From: Eubacteriales bacterium
GTDB taxonomy: Bacteria > Bacillota > Clostridia > Oscillospirales > CAG-382
Direction of reading: 5' to 3'
DNA: 9,137 nucleotides
NCBI GenBank assembly: GCA_028701715.1
Contig: JAQVQF010000086.1
Span: 1-9,137 of the forward strand
Positions 5,394 to 9,137 of the stretch are shown here, piece by piece. Within the stretch, counting starts at the first letter, position 1, and every line of letters starts with the position of its first letter. The position numbers were made by a program, and so were the translations under genes. The notes beneath the pieces were generated by a model. That model was given only the letters and a program-made list of their open reading frames with translations. It was not told the origin of the DNA and searched no databases.

Positions 5394-5770
5394 CCATTAA
5401 ATGGAGAAAAATCTGCCGACTTCCCGATTGCAATCGCTTCGGCCCGCTTGATTCCCCTGCGGACGAGGACGGAACGGTCAATATGACAATTGACGAATAC
5501 GAGGCGATAAGGCTGATCGATTTGGAAAAATTTACTCAGGAAGAATGCGCAGATCAAATGAACATATCCCGCACAACCGTTCAGGGCATTTACGATACGG
5601 CGAGGAAAAAGCTCGCGGAAGCCTTGGTGAACGGAAAGGTACTGCTGATAGAAGGCGGCGAATACCGTCTTTGCGACGGCGGAGGTAACGGCTGCAACGG
5701 CCGTGGATGCCGCAGACGCAGACGCGGCGGAGGATATGCGGAAGCTTTGGAAAATGAAAATGATTTATAA
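5384..5770 (+). CDS. DUF134 (UPF0251) DNA-binding protein
   Basis: This 128-residue protein has the DUF134 pattern throughout: MPRPIKWRKICRLPDCNRFG at the N-terminus, MTIDEYEAIRLIDLEKFTQ (34-52), and a sigma-70-region-4-like helix-turn-helix in TQEECADQMNISRTTVQGIY (51-70), followed by ARKKLAEALVNGKVLLIEGGEY. It probably binds DNA and regulates metal- or redox-linked genes; proteins of this family recur beside NifX-type genes in anaerobes. The tail is unusual, with cysteines at 97, 104 and 109, then five arginines and GGG (CDGGGNGCNGRGCRRRRRGGG without a break), which could bind a metal or nucleic acid. With C11 and C16 near the N-terminus, five cysteines are available for sensing. It lies between the DUF5320 gene and NifX-type gene 1 (20-nt gap), so autoregulation through the 21-bp repeats is a reasonable hypothesis. 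Confidence 0.88.
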   Translation: MPRPIKWRKICRLPDCNRFGPLDSPADEDGTVNMTIDEYEAIRLIDLEKFTQEECADQMNISRTTVQGIYDTARKKLAEALVNGKVLLIEGGEYRLCDGGGNGCNGRGCRRRRRGGGYAEALENENDL

Positions 5771-5790
5771 TAATCGGAACGGAGTATGAT

Positions 5791-6156
5791 ATGAAAATAG
5801 CAATACCGGTGGATGATAAAAATCCGGAATCAGGCGTATGCGTGTCCTTTGGACGCGCTCCGTATTATCTGTTTTATGATACAGACACAAAAGAATATCA
5901 TTATCTTGATAACGGTGCCGCCTCCGGACAGGGAGGCGCGGGTATAAAAGCGGCTCAATCAATAGCCGACAACGGCGCCGAGGCGCTGCTTACCGTACGC
6001 TGCGGCGAAAATGCCGAGCAGGTGTTGTCCGGAGCGGGGGTTACGATATATAAAACAATACAGGCGACCGCGCGGGAAAATATCAAAGCGTTTACGGATA
6101 AAAAGCTCTTTTTATTAAACAATATACATCCCGGCTTTCACTCTCATGGCAGGTAA
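5791..6156 (+). CDS. NifX/NafY-type metal-cluster carrier protein 1 (dinitrogenase FeMo-cofactor biosynthesis family)
   Basis: This 121-residue protein begins MKIAIPVDD and contains FGRAPYYLFYD (20-30), GGAGIKAAQSIADNGAEALLT (48-68) and CGENAEQVLSGAGVTIY (71-87). This is the small ribonuclease-H-like fold family that binds iron-molybdenum or similar clusters (NifX, NafY, the C-terminal part of NifB, and the orange protein ORP). The C-terminus NIHPGFHSHGR carries three histidines that could contact a metal. GGAG (5781-5784) stands 6 nt before the start. Its stop overlaps the start of ferredoxin-MinD ATPase A by 11 nt, so the two are translationally coupled and probably act together. No nitrogenase structural gene is visible, so a carrier for another cluster (for example a Mo-Cu or Fe-S cluster) is more likely than a nitrogenase role. 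Confidence 0.87.
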   Translation: MKIAIPVDDKNPESGVCVSFGRAPYYLFYDTDTKEYHYLDNGAASGQGGAGIKAAQSIADNGAEALLTVRCGENAEQVLSGAGVTIYKTIQATARENIKAFTDKKLFLLNNIHPGFHSHGR

Positions 6157-7003
6157 CCGCTCAAAAATAGCCGTTTTGAGCGGTAAGGGCGGTACGGGTA
6201 AAACATTGATTTCCGTTAATCTTGCAGCGATAGCAGGGAAATCGGTTTATATAGATTGCGATGTCGAGGAGCCAAACGGACATCTGTTTTTCAAGCCGGA
6301 GAAGGTATATGAAGAAATCGTAACGGTAAAAATACCCTCTTTTGACGAAAGCCTTTGTAACGGTTGCCGCATATGCGTGGATTTTTGCAAATTCAACGCG
6401 CTTGCTTTTGTTAAAAACAAACCGTTTGTCTTTAAGGAGGTTTGCCATTCCTGCGGCGGTTGTGTGCTGCTTTGCCCTAAAAGGGCAATAAGCGAAGCAG
6501 AAAAAACAATAGGTAAAATTCAAAAGGGCATTTATCGTAACGGGGATGTGACCGTTTACGGGGGGATGTTGAATACGGGCGAAGCGTCCGGAATACCTGT
6601 TATTAAAAAGCTGCTTGATAAAAACGCGGCAGACGGAAAGCTTCCGGTTTTTATCGATTGTCCTCCGGGAAGCGCCTGTATCGTTATGGAGAGTATCAAG
6701 GACGCGGATTATTGTATCCTGGTTACCGAGCCGACAATATTCGGAGCCCATAATTTGGATATGGTTTATAATTTAGTAAAATTATTCAAAAAACCTCACG
6801 CGGTAATTATAAACAAATACTCGGACGATGAAAATCCCGCGGAAGCATTCTGCCGGGAAAACAACATCGCCGTATTGGGACGCATACCCTTCGATACGGA
6901 GCTTGGAACACTCAATTCCGACGCAAAAATTGCAGTAAACGAAAGCGAAAGGCTGAGAAAACTGTTCGCCATGCTGTATAAAAAGGTGACGGAGGAGTTA
7001 TAA
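6146..7003 (+). CDS. MinD/Mrp-type P-loop ATPase with inserted two-[4Fe-4S] ferredoxin domain (ATPase A)
   Basis: This 285-residue protein has a deviant Walker A motif SGKGGTGKT (12-20) with the signature lysine K14, switch I YIDCDVEEPN (35-44), and switch II VFIDCPPGS with its DxPPG. Between them lies a ferredoxin insert with two CxxCxxCxxxC sets: C71, C74, C77, C81 and C100, C103, C106, C110 (the latter followed by P). Such ATPases (Mrp, NBP35, CooC relatives) are dimeric and use ATP to load or insert metal centres or Fe-S clusters; the ferredoxin part can give electrons or hold clusters. The start ATG at 6146 lies inside the end of NifX-type gene 1 and has no strong ribosome binding site of its own, so it depends on coupling. 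ATPase B follows after 1 nt. A and B are similar along their whole length and arose by duplication; a heterodimer is plausible. Confidence 0.92.
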   Translation: MAGNRSKIAVLSGKGGTGKTLISVNLAAIAGKSVYIDCDVEEPNGHLFFKPEKVYEEIVTVKIPSFDESLCNGCRICVDFCKFNALAFVKNKPFVFKEVCHSCGGCVLLCPKRAISEAEKTIGKIQKGIYRNGDVTVYGGMLNTGEASGIPVIKKLLDKNAADGKLPVFIDCPPGSACIVMESIKDADYCILVTEPTIFGAHNLDMVYNLVKLFKKPHAVIINKYSDDENPAEAFCRENNIAVLGRIPFDTELGTLNSDAKIAVNESERLRKLFAMLYKKVTEEL

Positions 7004-7004
7004 C

Positions 7005-7943
7005 ATGAAGCAGCTTGTAATATTAAGCGGTAAGGGCGGTACCGGAAAAACAACGATAACCGCCGCTTTTATCAGGCTTGCCGATGCGAAAGCCTATGCC
7101 GATTGCGATGTTGACGCTCCGAATCTGCACCTTATAACGGCAAGGAATACCGAACCGAGGCGTAAGGATTATTACGGCATGCCCAAAGCTCTGATAGATA
7201 CGGATAAATGCGTAAAATGCGGAATGTGTCGATTATACTGCCGCTTTTCCGCAATATACGGTAAAGAAAAGCTTATGGTTGACACATTCGCCTGCGAAGG
7301 CTGCGGTGTTTGCGAAGCCGTCTGTCCCGCGGGAGCGATAAAACTGCAACAAACGGTATCGGGCGAGCTGATGCTTTATGCCGACGATAACAAAACCTTT
7401 TCGACGGCACGGTTGAAAACGGGCAGCGGCAACACGGGACTGCTGGTGAGCGAGGTTAAAAAGCAGTTGAAAGAAACGGCGGAGCCGGATACCGACGTGT
7501 CGTTTATCGACGTGTCGTTTATCGACGTGTCGTTTATCGACGTGTCGTTTATCGACGGTTCGCCGGGTATAGGCTGTCCGGTTATCGCTACTCTCAGCGG
7601 AGCTGATATGGCCTTAATTGTGGCGGAACCCACCGTTTCGGGAATAAGCGATATGGAACGTATAATTAAAACAGCGCGAAAATTTAATATAAAAACCCGC
7701 GTTTGCGTTAACAAATACGATATAAATATCGCAAATACCGAAAAAATAGAAAAATTCTGTATGCAAGAAGGCTTAACGTTTACCGGCAGAATACCTTTTG
7801 ATAAGGAAGCCGTTAAAGCCGTAAACCGAGGATTGACCGTTATTGATACGGAATGCGCCGCCGGAAAAGCCGTTTTACACGTTTTCCGGAAAACAATGAG
7901 CATATTAACAAAAGAAAGCGACGGTACGGGCGAATGGTTTTGA
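7005..7943 (+). CDS. MinD/Mrp-type P-loop ATPase with ferredoxin domain and a four-fold DVSFI repeat (ATPase B)
   Basis: This 312-residue protein has the same plan as ATPase A: SGKGGTGKTT (8-17), YADCDVDAPN (31-40), and ferredoxin cysteines C69, C72, C75, C79 and C97, C100, C103, C107 (followed by P). Switch II is FIDGSPGIGCPVIA, then IVAEPTVSGISD and the nucleotide-base segment VNKYDIN. GGAGGA (6991-6996) lies 8 nt before the ATG, a stronger site than that of ATPase A. It is longer than its partner by 27 residues. Fifteen of these come from three additional copies of DVSFI (residues 164-183 are DVSFI x4) just before the switch II DGSPG. All motifs on both sides are intact and in frame, so the protein may still fold, with the extra residues as a loop or extended strand. 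Its stop overlaps the metallo-hydrolase start by 10 nt. Confidence 0.92.
   Translation: MKQLVILSGKGGTGKTTITAAFIRLADAKAYADCDVDAPNLHLITARNTEPRRKDYYGMPKALIDTDKCVKCGMCRLYCRFSAIYGKEKLMVDTFACEGCGVCEAVCPAGAIKLQQTVSGELMLYADDNKTFSTARLKTGSGNTGLLVSEVKKQLKETAEPDTDVSFIDVSFIDVSFIDVSFIDGSPGIGCPVIATLSGADMALIVAEPTVSGISDMERIIKTARKFNIKTRVCVNKYDINIANTEKIEKFCMQEGLTFTGRIPFDKEAVKAVNRGLTVIDTECAAGKAVLHVFRKTMSILTKESDGTGEWF
7494..7553 (+). repeat. Perfect 15-bp tandem repeat x4 inside ATPase B
   Basis: GACGTGTCGTTTATC occurs four times without a mismatch (7494-7508, 7509-7523, 7524-7538, 7539-7553), followed by a partial GACG. The unit is in phase with the codons and encodes DVSFI. Perfect identity suggests recent expansion by slippage. 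Each gain or loss of a unit would change the protein by five residues without breaking the frame. Confidence 0.97.
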
Positions 7944-8764
7944 CAGTTTTATCCGAAAACACCACGGCCTCAAAGGAGCTTGACTGCGAACACGGTCTTT
8001 GCCTGCATATTGAAACGGGAAGCCGAAAAATATTGTTCGATACCGGCGCGAGCGGCTTGTTTGCCGAAAACGCGAAAAAGCTGGGTATAGATATAACGCA
8101 GGTGGATACGGCTGTGATTTCCCACGGGCATTATGACCACGGCGGCGGGCTTGAAACGTTTCTCCGCGTGAACGGTAAGGCTGCGGTTTACCTGCACCGG
8201 AAAGCGTTTGAAAAACATTATTCCGCAAGAACGGGCGGTGTCGCCGCGTATATCGGGCTAAACGAATCGCTGCAAAATAACGAACGGTTTATATTCTGCG
8301 GCGACAGATTTACGATTGACGAGGGAATCGAATTGTTTTCGGATGTGTACGGCGAAAGGCTTGTGCCATCCGGCAACGCCGGCTTGCTGACAAAAAAAGA
8401 CGATGTATATATTCCGGACGACTTTTCTCACGAACAGAATTTGATTATAACCGAAGGGCATAAATCGCTGCTGCTGGCGGGATGCGCGCACAAGGGAATA
8501 GTTAATATAATCGATCGCTTTACTGACGAAAAAAAGCGGCCGCCCGATTATGTCGTCGGAGGATTTCACCTTAAGGCTCATTCGGCTCAAAAAAACGAAA
8601 CACCGCATGTAATTGACTCAATAGCCGGAATTTTGTCGGAAAACAACACATTGTATTATACCTGCCACTGTACGGGGCTTGAAGCATATAACCGCATGAA
8701 AACCGTTATGGGCGAAAAGCTCGGTTATTTATCCGCAGGTGATAAATTGACCGTTACATTATAA
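7934..8764 (+). CDS. Metallo-beta-lactamase-fold hydrolase, DHPS-like
   Basis: This 276-residue protein has the MBL metal motif HGHYDHGGG (64-72; H64, H66, D68, H69), a second histidine in LLAGCAHKGIVNII and the last in VVGGFHL, with KILFDTGAS (32-40) in front. This is the pattern of the group annotated as 7,8-dihydropterin-6-methyl-4-(beta-D-ribofuranosyl)aminobenzene-5'-phosphate synthase-like MBL proteins, often found beside NifX/ferredoxin-MinD genes. The actual reaction in such clusters is unknown; the named activity comes from archaea and should not be carried over. A late CHCTG segment holds two cysteines and a histidine. The start ATG at 7934 lies within the end of ATPase B (10-nt overlap, the bases ATGGTTTTGA serving both) without a strong ribosome binding site, so translation is coupled. 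An in-frame upstream start would give a non-homologous, Arg-rich N-terminus and is rejected. Confidence 0.88.
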   Translation: MVLTVLSENTTASKELDCEHGLCLHIETGSRKILFDTGASGLFAENAKKLGIDITQVDTAVISHGHYDHGGGLETFLRVNGKAAVYLHRKAFEKHYSARTGGVAAYIGLNESLQNNERFIFCGDRFTIDEGIELFSDVYGERLVPSGNAGLLTKKDDVYIPDDFSHEQNLIITEGHKSLLLAGCAHKGIVNIIDRFTDEKKRPPDYVVGGFHLKAHSAQKNETPHVIDSIAGILSENNTLYYTCHCTGLEAYNRMKTVMGEKLGYLSAGDKLTVTL

Positions 8765-8802
8765 AGCAGCATTTCCAAAATAAAATATAAAGGATGGTTA
8801 TT

Positions 8803-9137
8803 ATGATAAGAATCGCTGTCGCCGCGGAAGGCGGAAGAGTGACGGAGCATTTCGGTCACTGCGTTAATTTTATGATATATGATATTGAAAACGGAAAAAT
8901 CATAAACGAGGAATCCGTACCGAATCCCGGTCATAAGCCCGGTTTTTTGCCGAATTTTCTTGCCGACCGCGGTGTAAAGGTTATCGTCAGCGGCGGTATT
9001 GGATCGGGCGCGGTGGATATATTTAACGAACGAAATGTGGAGGTTGTGGCGGGCGCTTCCGGAAACGCGAAAAACGCAGCCATAGATTATATCAACGGCA
9101 GGCTGAAAACAACGGGATATGTCTGTCACGAGCACCT
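8803..9137 (+). CDS. NifX/NifB-C-type metal-cluster carrier protein 2, cut by window end
   Basis: From the ATG at 8803 the frame stays open to the last base (111 complete codons). The product shows HFGHC (16-20), FMIYDIENGKI, PGHKPGFLP (42-50) and IVSGGIGSGA (61-70), followed by IFNERNVEVVAGASGNAKNA, an excellent match to the NifX / NifB-C / ORP family. VCHEH at the cut end is the Cys-His region that closes such proteins, so only a few residues are probably missing. AAGGA (8790-8794) lies 8 nt before the start; the in-frame ATG at 8794 is too close to that site. It differs clearly from NifX-type protein 1: it has the HFGHC and PGHKPG metal-type motifs that protein 1 lacks. The two carriers therefore probably do different jobs. 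The gap of 38 nt after the metallo-hydrolase holds no terminator, so it belongs to the operon. Confidence 0.87.
   Translation, partial: MIRIAVAAEGGRVTEHFGHCVNFMIYDIENGKIINEESVPNPGHKPGFLPNFLADRGVKVIVSGGIGSGAVDIFNERNVEVVAGASGNAKNAAIDYINGRLKTTGYVCHEH

Noticed and set aside
7376..7903. Minus-strand protein opposite ATPase B with a SINDT repeat
   Set aside because: It is the antisense reading of the 15-bp repeat and flanks; the plus strand has complete ferredoxin and P-loop motifs.
5791..9137. Nitrogen fixation locus
   Set aside because: NifX-type proteins occur widely outside nitrogenase systems; no nifH, nifD, nifK, nifE, nifN or full-length NifB is in the window.

Overview
The window reads as chromosomal DNA of a strictly anaerobic low-to-mid GC Firmicute, most likely a gut or rumen Clostridia (Oscillospirales-like). 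The grounds are strong AGGAGG-type ribosome binding sites, a BioY biotin S-component, a DUF134/DUF5320/NifX-type cluster with paired ferredoxin-MinD ATPases as in obligate anaerobes, and GC-rich housekeeping-like genes alternating with AT-rich accessory DNA. This assignment is inference; no rRNA or other taxonomic marker is present.

Left part (1-1483): the C-terminal end of a calcineurin-like metallophosphoesterase, a complete Nudix hydrolase starting 1 nt after it, and BioY, closed by a clear intrinsic terminator.

Middle part (1484-5050) is accessory and scarred. A 300-nt stretch without genes is followed by a good rightward promoter (1795-1823) that faces a GC-rich minisatellite of 20-bp units (1891-2024). 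Then come two gene remnants of types usual in restriction and defence loci. One is a DUF4357 domain with its middle missing. The other is an RloC-like AAA ATPase of which only the first ~118 and last ~45 codons survive, out of frame. Next are an intact APH(3')-like aminoglycoside phosphotransferase, a two-helix DUF3592-like membrane protein and an AT-rich orphan gene.

Right part (4917-9137) is one rightward operon with a TTGACA-16-TATAAT promoter overlapped by one copy of a 21-bp direct repeat. The second copy lies just downstream of the predicted start of transcription. Gene order: DUF5320 small Gly/Arg protein, DUF134 HTH regulator, NifX-type protein 1, ferredoxin-MinD ATPase A, ferredoxin-MinD ATPase B, DHPS-like metallo-beta-lactamase-fold protein, NifX-type protein 2 (cut by the window end). 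Three junctions are tight: 11-nt overlap, 1-nt gap, 10-nt overlap. The set resembles the orange-protein (ORP/Mrp) loci of sulfate reducers, where ATPases with two [4Fe-4S] clusters are thought to assemble or insert a metal cluster into a NifX-fold carrier. Here DUF134 would be the regulator. No nitrogenase genes are seen and nitrogen fixation should not be inferred.

The most striking single observation is in ATPase B: a perfect 15-bp unit repeated four times in frame (7494-7553). It gives DVSFI x4 directly before the switch II aspartate, where ATPase A has a single copy of that strand.
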